Shown here: in pieces, positions 20,121 through 29,439 of the stretch
Layout of the letters: each line of letters opens with the position of its first letter
Position numbering within the stretch: the first letter of the stretch is position 1
DNA from: Asticcacaulis sp.
GTDB taxonomy: Bacteria; Pseudomonadota; Alphaproteobacteria; Caulobacterales; Caulobacteraceae
Length of the DNA stretch: 64,000 nt
Assembly: GCA_024707255.1 (NCBI GenBank)
Contig: JANQAC010000002.1
Location: forward strand, 304,001-368,000
Direction: 5' to 3'
Notes under the pieces: model-generated
The model's input: the letters and a program-made list of their open reading frames with translations, nothing else
Database searches by the model: none
What the model was told of the DNA's origin: nothing
Made by a program: the position numbers and the translations under genes

Positions 20121-21713
20121 ATGTCTGCAAAATCCGGGCTGTGGAACAGGTTCCAGAGCCATAAGGGCGGAAACGTCGCCATTATCTTTGGTTTGAGCGC
20201 CTTGTTCCTGGTGGCGGTCACCGGCGGCGCGGTGGATTTTTCACGCATCAACGACGCGCGCAACAAGATGCAGGATGCGGCCGATATCGCGGTCCTGCGC
20301 GGCGCGCTCACGGCCAGCCAGGGCGACACGGTTTCCGAACTGGCAGCGCAGCAGGCGTTTGACGACAATTTTAACGCCAGCGACGTAACGCTGGGGGCGC
20401 ACGCTCTTAAAAAGACGGTCGTCGATAATATCTCCAAGCTGAACTATACGGCGACAGCGACCATCAAACCCTATTTCCTGGGCCTGGTTGGCCTGGGCAC
20501 CCAGACCCTGAATGTCAGTTCGACGGCGCAGTCGGAAGTCAACCCGTTCGAACTGGCCCTGGTGCTCGACGTCACCGGATCGATGAATCAGAGCAGCAAG
20601 CTGACCAATCTGAAATCGAGCGTCACCTCGGTGCTGAATTCCCTGCTCGATGCCAATGGTCAGAACAGCTCGGACGTTAAGGTCGGTGTCGTGCCGTTTA
20701 ATACGCAAGTGCGTATGCCGACGAGCGCGACCGATGCCTATGTTGACTACACCAAGTGTTCGACAACAGAAGCCAGCAATGCGGACGGTTCTTTTTACGC
20801 GTGCCATGCCGCTTACAAGGTTTATGATGCGATCTGCGCCAGTGCAAAGAGCAGCAATAAGGCGACCTGCCTGTCATCGGCCGCATCCAAGATGTTCTAT
20901 AAGGTGGATAAAAGCGCGGGTGTGTATTCGGCCTTTGCCGTGGCCTATGAAAAAATATCTTATAATAACTATACGCTGTATACCTATACGGTCACTCTCA
21001 CCGTTGACCCGACCACCCATAAGGCGACCTATGCTTCCAGCCCAGGCACCCCGGCCACCAATCAGATATTGAAGACGTATCAGTATTATACGCCTCCGAA
21101 TGGCTATACGTCTTTCAAAAACACGCCCATCTTTGCGACCTATGCCAGTAGCTGGGCAGGGTGCGTCATCGATCGGGGGCAGCCCTATGACGTGTCAGCC
21201 GATACCTTTGCAACCGATGCTTTGGACAGCGCATACCAGGCGGCAAACTGCACCAGTTCGCCACCGGCTGTCATCCAGGACATGACCACCAGCATCAGCA
21301 GCACCAAGACCTACGTCAATGCGCTGACAGCCGGTGGCAATACCAACATCACCATCGGTGTGCAGATGGGTATGGAACTGCTGTCTCCCGACGCCCCCTA
21401 TACGCAAGGCGTGGCTTTCGGTGACCCGGATATGGACAAGTACATGATCGTCGTCACCGACGGCGACAATACGCAAAACCGGTGGAGTAGCTGGTCCTCA
21501 GATATAGATGCGCGCACGGCCCTGGCCTGCCAGGCGGCGAAGGACAAGGGGATCACCATCTTTGTGGTCCGCGTGATGGACGGCAACAGTGATATGCTGA
21601 AAAAATGCGCCACCAAGACGATCTACTATTACGATCTTAGTTCGGCGTCTCAGTTGAATGCCACCATGGCCGATATCTTCATGCGGATCGGCAAGCTCAG
21701 GCTGGTGCAGTAA
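20121..21713 (+). CDS. TadG-like protein with von Willebrand A domain
   Basis: 530 residues. The N-terminal helix KGGNVAIIFGLSALFLVAVTG is the TadE/TadG anchor and is followed by the DAADIAVLRGAL block typical of Flp-pilus assembly proteins. A VWA domain begins near residue 145 with a MIDAS motif D150-V-T152-G-S154-M and continues to the C-terminus (MIVVTDGDNTQN, GITIFVVRV). A Ser/Thr/Tyr-rich insertion separates the two halves of the VWA fold. It probably sits in the inner membrane facing the periplasm. No other tad genes are adjacent. A strong terminator follows. Confidence 0.85.
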   Translation: MSAKSGLWNRFQSHKGGNVAIIFGLSALFLVAVTGGAVDFSRINDARNKMQDAADIAVLRGALTASQGDTVSELAAQQAFDDNFNASDVTLGAHALKKTVVDNISKLNYTATATIKPYFLGLVGLGTQTLNVSSTAQSEVNPFELALVLDVTGSMNQSSKLTNLKSSVTSVLNSLLDANGQNSSDVKVGVVPFNTQVRMPTSATDAYVDYTKCSTTEASNADGSFYACHAAYKVYDAICASAKSSNKATCLSSAASKMFYKVDKSAGVYSAFAVAYEKISYNNYTLYTYTVTLTVDPTTHKATYASSPGTPATNQILKTYQYYTPPNGYTSFKNTPIFATYASSWAGCVIDRGQPYDVSADTFATDALDSAYQAANCTSSPPAVIQDMTTSISSTKTYVNALTAGGNTNITIGVQMGMELLSPDAPYTQGVAFGDPDMDKYMIVVTDGDNTQNRWSSWSSDIDARTALACQAAKDKGITIFVVRVMDGNSDMLKKCATKTIYYYDLSSASQLNATMADIFMRIGKLRLVQ

Positions 21714-21725
21714 GGTTCAAAAAGA

Positions 21726-21762
21726 AAAACCGCCGGAAGCTGATGCCTCCGGCGGTTTTTTT
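21726..21762. terminator. bidirectional rho-independent terminator
   Basis: AAAACCGCCGGA and TCCGGCGGTTTT form a 12-base stem with a 10-base loop, flanked by A-rich and T-rich runs. It lies between the TadG-like gene and the convergent dgoA and can serve both. Confidence 0.88.
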
Positions 21763-22402
21763 ATACTTTCTGGATGGCCTCCCAGCCTTCGACAAAGGCG
21801 CGGGCCTTTTTGTACACGATCTCCGGCGTATCGCCTGGCTTGAAGACGGCAGAGCCGATGCCGAAACCGGCCGCGCCGGCCTCAAGGAAATCCTTCATAT
21901 TGTCCGGATTGACGCCGCCGACCGGGAAGACCGGTACGGTTTTCGGCAGCACGGCCTTCATCGCTTTCAGGCCGGTGGTGCCGGCCAGTTCAGCCGGGAA
22001 CAGCTTGATCGCGTCAGCGCCGGCATCGATGGCGGCAAACGCCTCGGTCGGGGTAAAGAAGGCCGGGAAGGAGATCAGGCCCAGCGCCTTGGCGCGGCGG
22101 ATGACGTCCGGGTTGGCGTTGGGCGAGATGCAGATCTGGCCGCCGACGGCATGAAGCGTCTCGACATCGGTGACATTCAGCACCGTGCCGGCGCCGACAA
22201 TGGCGCGCTTACCCAGAGCCTGGGCCAGCAATTTGATCGAGTCGAACGGATCGGGCGAATTGAGCGGCACCTCGACGATACGGAAACCGGCTTCGACCAG
22301 CACTTCACCGATTGAGAGCGCCTCGGAGGGGCGCAGGCCGCGCAGGATCGCCACCAGGGGCAGGGTTTTCAGGGCATCCTGCCACTGTTCCATCACGGTC
22401 AT
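21761..22402 (-). CDS. dgoA: 2-dehydro-3-deoxy-6-phosphogalactonate aldolase
   Basis: 213 residues of the KDPG/KDPGal class I aldolase family. Cleaves 2-keto-3-deoxy-6-phosphogalactonate to pyruvate and D-glyceraldehyde-3-phosphate in the cytosol. The Schiff-base lysine is K133 in AIKLFPAEL and the general acid/base is E44. The segment VEVPLNSP favours the DgoA type over the KDPG aldolase pattern VEVTLRT. The start is the ATG at 22402, which overlaps the dgoK stop (ATGA); a longer upstream reading lies inside dgoK. It is the last gene of the galactonate operon. Confidence 0.92.
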   Translation of the reverse strand: MTVMEQWQDALKTLPLVAILRGLRPSEALSIGEVLVEAGFRIVEVPLNSPDPFDSIKLLAQALGKRAIVGAGTVLNVTDVETLHAVGGQICISPNANPDVIRRAKALGLISFPAFFTPTEAFAAIDAGADAIKLFPAELAGTTGLKAMKAVLPKTVPVFPVGGVNPDNMKDFLEAGAAGFGIGSAVFKPGDTPEIVYKKARAFVEGWEAIQKV

Positions 22403-23316
22403 AATACGAGCTTTCCTTGCTGGGCGATAGCCCACAGACCCGCCGCCGCGGCCGCATCGCCATCATGGATGGTGACATCGGTAAAGCCGGTGTGGGTGAG
22501 GGCGCGTTTGTAGAGATTGCTGAGCGTACCATCGCCGACAATACCGACCGGGCGGATGCCGTGGCGGATGCTTTCGGCGCGGATTTCCGAACCGATCAAC
22601 AGGCCGGACAGATAGGAAGACAGGCTTTCCGGAGCGATATGGCCGAACAAGCCCTCGGTGCGGACGGAAAAAACCAGGGACAGGAAGGACTTGTCGGCCA
22701 TGGCGCGATCGACGCCCAAGGTAAAGGCGGCTTCATCGTCCTTGTCGTTATCCATCAGGTCGCCCAGGATAGAGTGACGCTTCAGCACCTGGAACATTTC
22801 ACCGGTCATATAGGAACTGAAGCCCTCGATGACATTATTTTCCACCAGGGCCCACTTGGAATGGGTGCCGGGCAGGACGAACACGCCGTTCCCAAGTCCG
22901 AACAACTGGGTTTCCTCACCGCGCATGACATTGAGCAGGCCCTCGTGGTCCGCCGGCGCGCGCAGGCCAGGTACGATCTTCACCTTCAGGCGCTCGGACG
23001 GCGCATCGACCAGATGGCTGGCTATATCTGTCAGGCTCGACGGGCAGGACTGATAAGGCGCCTCCACCCAGCCGGTGCGCGAACCGACCATGCCGGAAAG
23101 CAGGATGGGCAGGTCCGGGCGGTCGAAATCACCCTTCATGACCGAAAGCAGCGCCTGTTCGAAGGTCAGGACGCCAAGATTTTTCAGGCCGATATTGGCG
23201 GTATGCTTGGCGATGATCCGGCCGTCGGTGCCGAACAGGAACAGGCGGAAATTGGTGGTGCCCCAATCAGCGGCAAGCAGGGCGGGTGCAGCATAGGTCA
23301 TGTGATCAATCTTCAT
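22399..23316 (-). CDS. dgoK: 2-dehydro-3-deoxygalactonokinase
   Basis: 305 residues, the usual DgoK length. Phosphorylates 2-keto-3-deoxygalactonate at C6 with ATP. The ASKHA-type phosphate loop is LLAADWGTTNFRLFLF; further family blocks are LSGMVGSRTGWVEAPY, MRGEETQLFG and VLPGTHSKWALVE. It overlaps dgoA by 4 bases and belongs with the lactonase and dehydratase genes upstream on the same strand, separated by 118 bases from the lactonase gene. Confidence 0.93.
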   Translation of the reverse strand: MKIDHMTYAAPALLAADWGTTNFRLFLFGTDGRIIAKHTANIGLKNLGVLTFEQALLSVMKGDFDRPDLPILLSGMVGSRTGWVEAPYQSCPSSLTDIASHLVDAPSERLKVKIVPGLRAPADHEGLLNVMRGEETQLFGLGNGVFVLPGTHSKWALVENNVIEGFSSYMTGEMFQVLKRHSILGDLMDNDKDDEAAFTLGVDRAMADKSFLSLVFSVRTEGLFGHIAPESLSSYLSGLLIGSEIRAESIRHGIRPVGIVGDGTLSNLYKRALTHTGFTDVTIHDGDAAAAAGLWAIAQQGKLVL

Positions 23317-23434
23317 GGAATCCGATATTTACGCGGCGGGTTTAGCACCGCGGGGACGCCTTATCCACCAGAGTTTTGCCACAGGTGCGCGCCCCTGTTC
23401 AGAAGGTGTTGCAATCCATTTCCCGCTGTCACGC

Positions 23435-24295
23435 TTATCCGCCGAATTTCTGAGGCTCCAGCCCGGTATGTCCGCGCAGCAGCGGCGCCGGGATTTCAAA
23501 CAGGGTGCCGCCTTCACGATCTTCCGGCAGGTTTTCCGCCGCCGAGGTGACGAAGACGCGGTCGAGATTGTCGCCGGCGAAGCACAGGCTGGTGATCTGC
23601 TTGGCGGGCAGGTCGATCGAGAAATCGACCGTGGCGTCCGGGTTGAAGCGCGTAACCTTGCCCGGCCCCCAGTGGGCGATCCAGATGCCGCCCTGCGCGT
23701 CGGTGGTCATGCCGTCGGGGCCGCCCCAGTCTTCGGGGAAGGTCAGCCAAAGAGTTTTGTTGGCCAGTTCGCCATCGATGACGTCAAAGACATAGACTTC
23801 ATTCCGGCCGGTATCGGTGTGATAGACGCGGGCGTGGTCGGCCGAGAAGGTGGGGCCGTTGGCGATCTTGTAGGGACCATCGACTTCCTGCCGGGAGAGG
23901 TCGGTATTCAGGCGATAGAAGGCGCCGGAGACCTTGGTAATGGGCTTGTGCATGGAGCCGGCCCAGATGCGGCCCAGGTTATCGGCCTTGGCGTCGTTCA
24001 GGCGGTTTTCTGGCTCATGCGGATAGGGGGTGGCGATGTGCCTGATCGTCAGCGGATCGAGCGTGACCTCGGCGAAGCCCGACATCAGGCCGGCGATGAA
24101 GCCGCCTTTTTCTCTTTCGATCACCCAGCCGATCGGCTCCGGGAAGTGCCAGGTCTTGCTTTCGCCGTTCAGGTAGTAAGCGTGAAGGTTGTGCGACAGG
24201 ATATCGACCCAGTAGACACATTGATCGCGTTTCGACCACAGCGGGCCTTCGCCAAGGATAGCGCCGGGGGCGGAACGACGGAGAATGGCGGTCAT
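23435..24295 (-). CDS. SMP-30/gluconolactonase-family lactonase
   Basis: 286 residues forming a six-bladed propeller. The metal ligands expected for the family are visible: E16 in LGEGPLW, N146 in ANGPTF and D194 in GGPDGM, with N100 in RLNDAK as the substrate contact. Hydrolyses an aldonolactone; its place between dgoD and dgoK suggests galactonolactone to galactonate, though gluconolactone or arabinonolactone are equally plausible. No signal peptide is seen, so it probably acts in the cytosol. Confidence 0.88.
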   Translation of the reverse strand: MTAILRRSAPGAILGEGPLWSKRDQCVYWVDILSHNLHAYYLNGESKTWHFPEPIGWVIEREKGGFIAGLMSGFAEVTLDPLTIRHIATPYPHEPENRLNDAKADNLGRIWAGSMHKPITKVSGAFYRLNTDLSRQEVDGPYKIANGPTFSADHARVYHTDTGRNEVYVFDVIDGELANKTLWLTFPEDWGGPDGMTTDAQGGIWIAHWGPGKVTRFNPDATVDFSIDLPAKQITSLCFAGDNLDRVFVTSAAENLPEDREGGTLFEIPAPLLRGHTGLEPQKFGG

Positions 24296-24368
24296 GATTC
24301 CTGATCCTGTTTTGTCTGAGTTAAGGCGTTTTTACGGCGTGGCGCGTTGGAGGGCAAGAGAAGAAAAA

Positions 24369-24515
24369 GGTTAGCCACAGATGACACAGATGGGCACAGA
24401 TAAGAAATGCGCTTGCGCTATTCTCGCTTTCTTTACCGCAAGAGGATTGTGGCAATTCGAGCAGGTGCGCTAACGCGCATTATCTGTGCCCATCTGTGTC
24501 ATCTGTGGCTAAACC
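24369..24515. repeat. long inverted repeat, CACAGAT family, copy 1
   Basis: Two nearly identical arms of about 35 bases (24369-24403 and 24480-24515, differing by one base) face each other across a 76-base centre. Each arm contains three CACAGAT-type units (CCACAGAT, ACACAGAT, GCACAGAT). The symmetry continues inward (ATGCGC ... GCGCAT). It fills the gap between the lactonase gene and dgoD. A related copy lies at 29820-29945. No open frame inside. Confidence 0.85.
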
Positions 24516-24520
24516 TTAAA

Positions 24521-25702
24521 CTACCACTCGCGCACATAGCCATCCGGCCCGCGCCACGCCGGATTGCGCCAGGGCGGGCAGTCCTTCGCCATTTCGCGCA
24601 CCTTGTCCTCGTCGATCTCGACACCGAGGCCGGGGCCGGTCAGGGCTTCGACATAGCCGTCGGTCACATCGAACACTTCCGGGTTCTTCATATAGAACAG
24701 CAGGTCGTGGCCGTTCGTATTGTAATGGATGCCCAGCGACATTTCCTGGATGACGTGGTTCGGCGTCGAAATACCGATCTGGAAGCAGGCGGCCATGGCT
24801 AGCGGACCCAGCGGACAGTGCGGGGCGATGGCGACATCATAGGCTTCGGCCATGGCGGCGATGCGGCGGACTTCGGAAATGCCGCCGGCGTGGCTGAGGT
24901 CGGGCTGGATGATATCGACGCAGGCGCGCTCGAAGAACGGCTTGAAATCCCAGCGGCTGTAGAGGCGCTCGCCCAGGGCCACCGGCGTGGAGGTCATATT
25001 GGCGAACTGGGCGATGGCTTCCGGATGTTCGGAAAGCAGCGGCTCCTCTATGAACAGCGGACGCAGCGGCTCCAGCGCATGGGCGATCTGCCTGGCCATC
25101 GGCTTATGGACGCGGCCGTGGAAATCAAGCCCGACATCGAGGCCGAGGGCCTGCACCGAGGTCAGACGGTCACAAACCCCATCGATCACCTTGGGCGAAC
25201 CGAGCCAGGCCATGTCTTCCGAGGCATTCATCTTGACGGCCTTGAAACCCTGGGCCAGACGGGCCTTGCCGGCATCGACCACATCCGACGGGCGGTCGCC
25301 GCCGATCCAGGCATAGACCCGGACGCGGTCACGTACCCGGCCGCCGAGCAATTGCCATACCGGCACGCCGAGGCGGCGGGCCTTCAGATCCCACAGCGCC
25401 TGGTCGAAGCCGGAAAGGGCCGACATCAGCACCGGCCCACCGCGGTAGAAACCGAGGCGGTAGAAGACCTGCCACATATCCTCGATACGGTCTGCGTCAT
25501 GACCGAGGAAGCGTTCGCGGATTTCAGCAAAGGCGGCTTGCGTGGCCTCGGTATGGCCTTCCAGCGAGGCTTCGCCCCAGCCAACGGCACCGTCCTCGGT
25601 TTCGATGCGAACGAACAGCCAGCGCGGCGGCACGGCGAAGGTTTCTATCTTGCGCAAGCGGGTTTGGGCTGCAACAGTCGAAAGCGGAGCGGCGGTATCC
25701 AT
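24521..25702 (-). CDS. dgoD: D-galactonate dehydratase (enolase superfamily)
   Basis: 393 residues. Converts D-galactonate to 2-keto-3-deoxygalactonate. Metal ligands D193 (LDFHG), E219 (FIEEPL) and E245 (ALGERLYSR) have the same 26-residue spacing as D183, E209, E235 in E. coli DgoD. Catalytic histidines H195 and H295 (APHCPLG) are also in register. The ATG at 25702 is chosen because AGGA precedes it; a longer frame upstream has no support. First gene of the galactonate set, divergent from the thiolase operon. A closely related aldonate dehydratase is the only real alternative. Confidence 0.92.
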   Translation of the reverse strand: MDTAAPLSTVAAQTRLRKIETFAVPPRWLFVRIETEDGAVGWGEASLEGHTEATQAAFAEIRERFLGHDADRIEDMWQVFYRLGFYRGGPVLMSALSGFDQALWDLKARRLGVPVWQLLGGRVRDRVRVYAWIGGDRPSDVVDAGKARLAQGFKAVKMNASEDMAWLGSPKVIDGVCDRLTSVQALGLDVGLDFHGRVHKPMARQIAHALEPLRPLFIEEPLLSEHPEAIAQFANMTSTPVALGERLYSRWDFKPFFERACVDIIQPDLSHAGGISEVRRIAAMAEAYDVAIAPHCPLGPLAMAACFQIGISTPNHVIQEMSLGIHYNTNGHDLLFYMKNPEVFDVTDGYVEALTGPGLGVEIDEDKVREMAKDCPPWRNPAWRGPDGYVREW

Positions 25703-25915
25703 GAGGTGAGTCCTGTAATTATCTTTTGAATGACCTAATCGTTTGGATCGCATCGGTCAATATATTGTATGATAATTAGATGCGCGGGTGTACGTTTTCC
25801 GCGGGACAACCGTGATTATTTTTATCACTTATCTTGACGTTCGCGTAAAGTAAGCGCATCTATGCCTCACCAAGAAATGGCTCAAAGCCAAATGCCTGAA
25901 CAGAGGAGCCCATCT

Positions 25916-27121
25916 ATGCCCAGTCCTGAAAATTCTGCCTATATCTATGATCACGTGCGATCGCCGCGCGGTAAGGGCAAGAAGGACGGTTCGCTCCATC
26001 AGATCACGGCGCTAGACCTGTCGAAGCAGGTTCTGAAGGCCGTGAAAGACCGTAACAGTCTCGATACATCCCTGGTCGATGACGTGATGTGGGGCTGCGT
26101 GACGCCGGTGGGCGAACAGGGCGGGGATATCGCCCGCGCCGCCGTTCTGGCGGCCAAATACGCCGAAACTACGGGCGGCGTGCAACTCAACCGCTTCTGC
26201 GCTTCCGGTCTCGAAGCCGTAAACGTCGCCGCCGCCAAGGTCGTCTCCGGTGAGGCGACCATGGCCATTGGCGGCGGGGTCGAGTGCATGAGCCGCGTGC
26301 CGATGGGTTCCGATGGCGGCGCCTGGGCGATCGACGTGGCCGCGGCCTTTCCGACCCATTTCGTGCCGCAGGGCGTTTCGGCTGACATGATCGCCTCCAA
26401 GTGGGGCTTTTCGCGCACCGATGTCGATGCCTATTCGGTTGAAAGCCACAAGCGGGCGGCGCAGTCCTGGGCCGAGGGGCGCTTCAAAAACGCCATTGTG
26501 CCGATCAAGGACCAGATGGGTGTCATCGCCCTGTCGCATGATGAGACCATCCGTCCCGGCACCGACATGCAGACCCTCGGTGGCCTGAACCCGTCCTTCG
26601 CTGCCTTTGGTGAAATGGCCTTCGATTCCGTCATCCAACAGCGCTATCCGGAAGTCGAACGCGTCAACCACGTCCATACGCCGGGCAATTCGTCGTCGAT
26701 CGTCGATGGTGCGGCGGCGGTACTGGTTGGCTCGCAAGAGGCCGGCAGGATCACCGGTATGAAGCCGAAGGCCCGCATCCTCGGCACGGCGTCGATCGGT
26801 TCCGAACCGTCGATCATGCTGACGGGGCCATCCTACGTCACTGAAAAGCTGCTCAAGCGACTCGGCATGAAGACGACAGACATCGATCTTTACGAACTCA
26901 ACGAAGCGTTTGCCGCGGTCGTCCTGCGCTACATGCAGGTGCTCGATATCCCGCACGACAAGATGAATGTCTGCGGCGGCGCCATCGCCATGGGCCACCC
27001 GCTGGGCGCCACCGGCGCCATGATCCTGGGGACGCTGGCCGATGAACTGGAACGTTCCGGCAAGTCCACCGGCACTTGGCGGTCCTGTGTGTTGGCGGTG
27101 GCATGGCCACCGCTACTGTGA
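25916..27121 (+). CDS. acetyl-CoA C-acyltransferase (thiolase), C-terminus frameshifted
   Basis: Cleaves 3-ketoacyl-CoA in beta-oxidation. AGAGGAG precedes the ATG at 25916, and the protein begins ENSAYIYDHVRSPRGKGKKD as in long-chain thiolases. The acylated cysteine is in LNRFCASGLEA and the catalytic histidine block is CGGAIAMGHPLGATGA. After GKST the frame reads GTWRSCVLAVAWPPLL and stops. One frame over, the sequence reads LAVLCVGGGMATATVIERV to a stop at 27135, which is the expected end with the second catalytic cysteine. One lost base near 27071-27081 explains it. As written the enzyme should be inactive. Confidence 0.85.
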   Translation: MPSPENSAYIYDHVRSPRGKGKKDGSLHQITALDLSKQVLKAVKDRNSLDTSLVDDVMWGCVTPVGEQGGDIARAAVLAAKYAETTGGVQLNRFCASGLEAVNVAAAKVVSGEATMAIGGGVECMSRVPMGSDGGAWAIDVAAAFPTHFVPQGVSADMIASKWGFSRTDVDAYSVESHKRAAQSWAEGRFKNAIVPIKDQMGVIALSHDETIRPGTDMQTLGGLNPSFAAFGEMAFDSVIQQRYPEVERVNHVHTPGNSSSIVDGAAAVLVGSQEAGRITGMKPKARILGTASIGSEPSIMLTGPSYVTEKLLKRLGMKTTDIDLYELNEAFAAVVLRYMQVLDIPHDKMNVCGGAIAMGHPLGATGAMILGTLADELERSGKSTGTWRSCVLAVAWPPLL

Positions 27122-27152
27122 TCGAGCGCGTTTAAGAAAAGGAACAGGGATT

Positions 27153-29372
27153 ATGGAAACCTTCAAGACCGAACTCGACGCCGACGGCATCCTGCTCTGC
27201 GCCTTCGATGTGCCCGGCAAGTCGATGAACACCTTTACCAAGCAGGCCCTGACCGATCTGGCCGCCATCGCCGAGCAGGCGAAGACCGATTCTGCCGTCA
27301 AGGGCGTGGTCCTGACCTCGGGGAAGACGACCGGCTTCTGCGCCGGCGCCGACCTGGAAGAAATGCTTTCGGGCGCCTGGGAGGCCAAGGGCGGCGCTAC
27401 GGATGAACAGTCCGTGCTGAAAGCCAATTTCGATGCGGCATTCGAGATGAACCGGGTCTACCGCCTGCTGGAAACCTGCGGCAAACCGGTGGCCGTTGCC
27501 ATCAACGGGCTGGCACTGGGCGGCGGTCTGGAAGTCTCGCTGGCCTGTCATTACCGCGTGCTGTCGAACGGGCCGAAGGTTCAGGTCGGCCTGCCGGAAG
27601 TCAAGATCGGCCTGTTCCCCGGTGGCGGCGGTTCGCAGCGTTTGCCGCGCCTGATCGGTGTTCAGGCGGCGCTCATGGCCATGTCGGAAGGCAAGTCGTT
27701 CAAGCCCGCCGAAGCCCTGGCCGCCGGTATCGTTGACGAAGTGGTCGATGACGACAAGGTGGTGGAAGCCGCCAAGACCTGGATCAAGACGAAAGGTGAC
27801 CCGGTCGCGCGCTGGGACAAGAAGGACTTCAAGATCCCCGGCGGCGGTCCCTACCATCCGGCGGGCGCGCAAGTTTTCATCATGGGCAACGCTCTGATCC
27901 GCAAGCAGTCCTATGGCAACTATCCCGCCGTGCTCAACCTGATGCACTCGGTCTATGAGGGCCTGCAGGTGCCCTTCGATACGGCGATAAAGATCGAAAG
28001 CCGCTTCTTCTGCAAGACCCCGGCGACGCCGCAGGCCAAGGCGATGATCCGCACCTTCTTCATGTCGATGCAGGCCATCGGCAAGGGCTCGGGCCGGCCG
28101 GCCGGCGTGCCGAAGACGGATGTGACTCAGGTGGCTGTGATCGGCGCCGGCATGATGGGGGCGGGCATCGCCTATGTCAGCGCCCTGGCCGGCATCAAAA
28201 CGATCCTGCTCGATCGAGACCAGGCCGCTGCCGACAAGGGCAAGGCGCACTGCGAGGACCTGCTGAAGAAGTCGGTGTCGCGCGGTAAGATGACTCAGGA
28301 GAAAGCACAGGGCATCCTTGACCTGATCACCGCCACGCCGGACTATGCCGCCATCACCGGCTCCGACCTGGTGGTTGAAGCCGTGTTTGAAAATACCGAC
28401 CTCAAGGAGCAGGTGACGAAGCAGGCCGAGGCGCCGCTCTATGCTAACGGCAAAGAGGCACCAATTTTCGGCACCAATACCTCGACCATCCCGATCTCTC
28501 TGCTGGCCGGCGCTTCATCGCATGCCGAAAACTATATCGGCATCCACTTCTTCTCGCCGGTCGACAAGATGATGCTGGTCGAGATCATCCGCGGCGAAAA
28601 GACGTCTGACGCCACCGTGGCCAAGGCGATCGACTACGCGCTCAAGATCAAAAAGACGCCGGTGGTGGTCAACGACTCGCGCTTCTTCTTCGCCAACCGC
28701 TGCTTCATTCCGTTCACCGCCGAAGGCATGATCATGTGGTCGGAAGGCGTCGCGCCGGCGCTGATCGACAATGCCGGTCGCATGACCGGTATGCCGCGCG
28801 GGCCGCTGGAAATGATGGACGATGTGGCGCTCGACCTGCTGACCAAGATCACTTCCGAAACCGCCAAGGCCATGGGCGATGCCTACCAGCCGATCCCCGG
28901 CGAAAAGGAAGTGGCACAGATGGTCGCCGATGGCCGTCTTGGCCGCAAGAACGGCAAGGGCTTCTATGATTATCCGGAAGCCAAGGGCGCGCCCAAGACC
29001 CTGTGGTCGGGCACGCTCGATATGTTCCCGGTCACCCAGGGCGAAGCCAGTCCGGCCGAGGTCGAGGAACTGAAGAAGCGCCTGCTCTATGTGCAGGCCG
29101 TGACGGCGGCGCGCTGCTTCGAGGAAGGCGTTATTACCAATCCGCGTGAGGCCGATGTCGGCTCGATCCTCGGCTGGGGCTTCGCGCCGTGGTCGGGCGG
29201 GATCATCTCGCTGATGGACTCGATCGGTCTGCCGAAGTTCGTCGAGGAGCTGGACCGCATGACCAGGCTCTACGGAGACCGCTTCGCTCCGCCGCAATTG
29301 CTGCGCGACATGGCCGCCAAGGGCGAAACCTTCTACGGCCGGTTCGACACCAGGGCAGCGAAAGCGGCATAA
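27153..29372 (+). CDS. bifunctional enoyl-CoA hydratase / 3-hydroxyacyl-CoA dehydrogenase (FadJ/FadB type)
   Basis: 739 residues. Residues 1-200 are the hydratase: oxyanion loop AGADLEEM, catalytic glutamates E127 (GGGLEVS) and E149 (GLPEVKIG). From about 325 the dehydrogenase follows, with NAD loop VAVIGAGMMGAGIA (G331-G333-G336), catalytic histidine in YIGIHFFSP, and two C-terminal 3HCDH repeats (FFFANRCFIPF, YVQAVTAARCFEEG). It performs steps two and three of fatty acid beta-oxidation. The ATG at 27153 lies 17 bases after the thiolase's corrected stop, so the pair forms one operon. A terminator-like hairpin follows. Confidence 0.93.
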   Translation: METFKTELDADGILLCAFDVPGKSMNTFTKQALTDLAAIAEQAKTDSAVKGVVLTSGKTTGFCAGADLEEMLSGAWEAKGGATDEQSVLKANFDAAFEMNRVYRLLETCGKPVAVAINGLALGGGLEVSLACHYRVLSNGPKVQVGLPEVKIGLFPGGGGSQRLPRLIGVQAALMAMSEGKSFKPAEALAAGIVDEVVDDDKVVEAAKTWIKTKGDPVARWDKKDFKIPGGGPYHPAGAQVFIMGNALIRKQSYGNYPAVLNLMHSVYEGLQVPFDTAIKIESRFFCKTPATPQAKAMIRTFFMSMQAIGKGSGRPAGVPKTDVTQVAVIGAGMMGAGIAYVSALAGIKTILLDRDQAAADKGKAHCEDLLKKSVSRGKMTQEKAQGILDLITATPDYAAITGSDLVVEAVFENTDLKEQVTKQAEAPLYANGKEAPIFGTNTSTIPISLLAGASSHAENYIGIHFFSPVDKMMLVEIIRGEKTSDATVAKAIDYALKIKKTPVVVNDSRFFFANRCFIPFTAEGMIMWSEGVAPALIDNAGRMTGMPRGPLEMMDDVALDLLTKITSETAKAMGDAYQPIPGEKEVAQMVADGRLGRKNGKGFYDYPEAKGAPKTLWSGTLDMFPVTQGEASPAEVEELKKRLLYVQAVTAARCFEEGVITNPREADVGSILGWGFAPWSGGIISLMDSIGLPKFVEELDRMTRLYGDRFAPPQLLRDMAAKGETFYGRFDTRAAKAA

Positions 29373-29379
29373 ACAAAAA

Positions 29380-29411
29380 CGGGCGTCCCTAAAAGGGCGC
29401 CTGTTTAGTTT
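29380..29411 (+). terminator. imperfect terminator hairpin after FadJ-type gene
   Basis: AAACGGGCGTCCCT pairs imperfectly with AGGGCGCCTGTTT, followed by a short T-rich stretch, starting about 8 bases after the stop codon. Confidence 0.6.
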
Positions 29412-29439
29412 TGCTGGTGGCGGTGGAAGCGCCAGGCCG

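Noticed and set aside
24369-24515. CRISPR-like spacing of CACAGAT units
   Set aside because: Units are inside inverted arms with no regular spacers or repeats of 25-40 bases; not a CRISPR array.
25764-25778. ATTGTATGATAATTA upstream of dgoD as a GntR-type operator
   Set aside because: Symmetry is too weak and no second copy or regulator gene is nearby.
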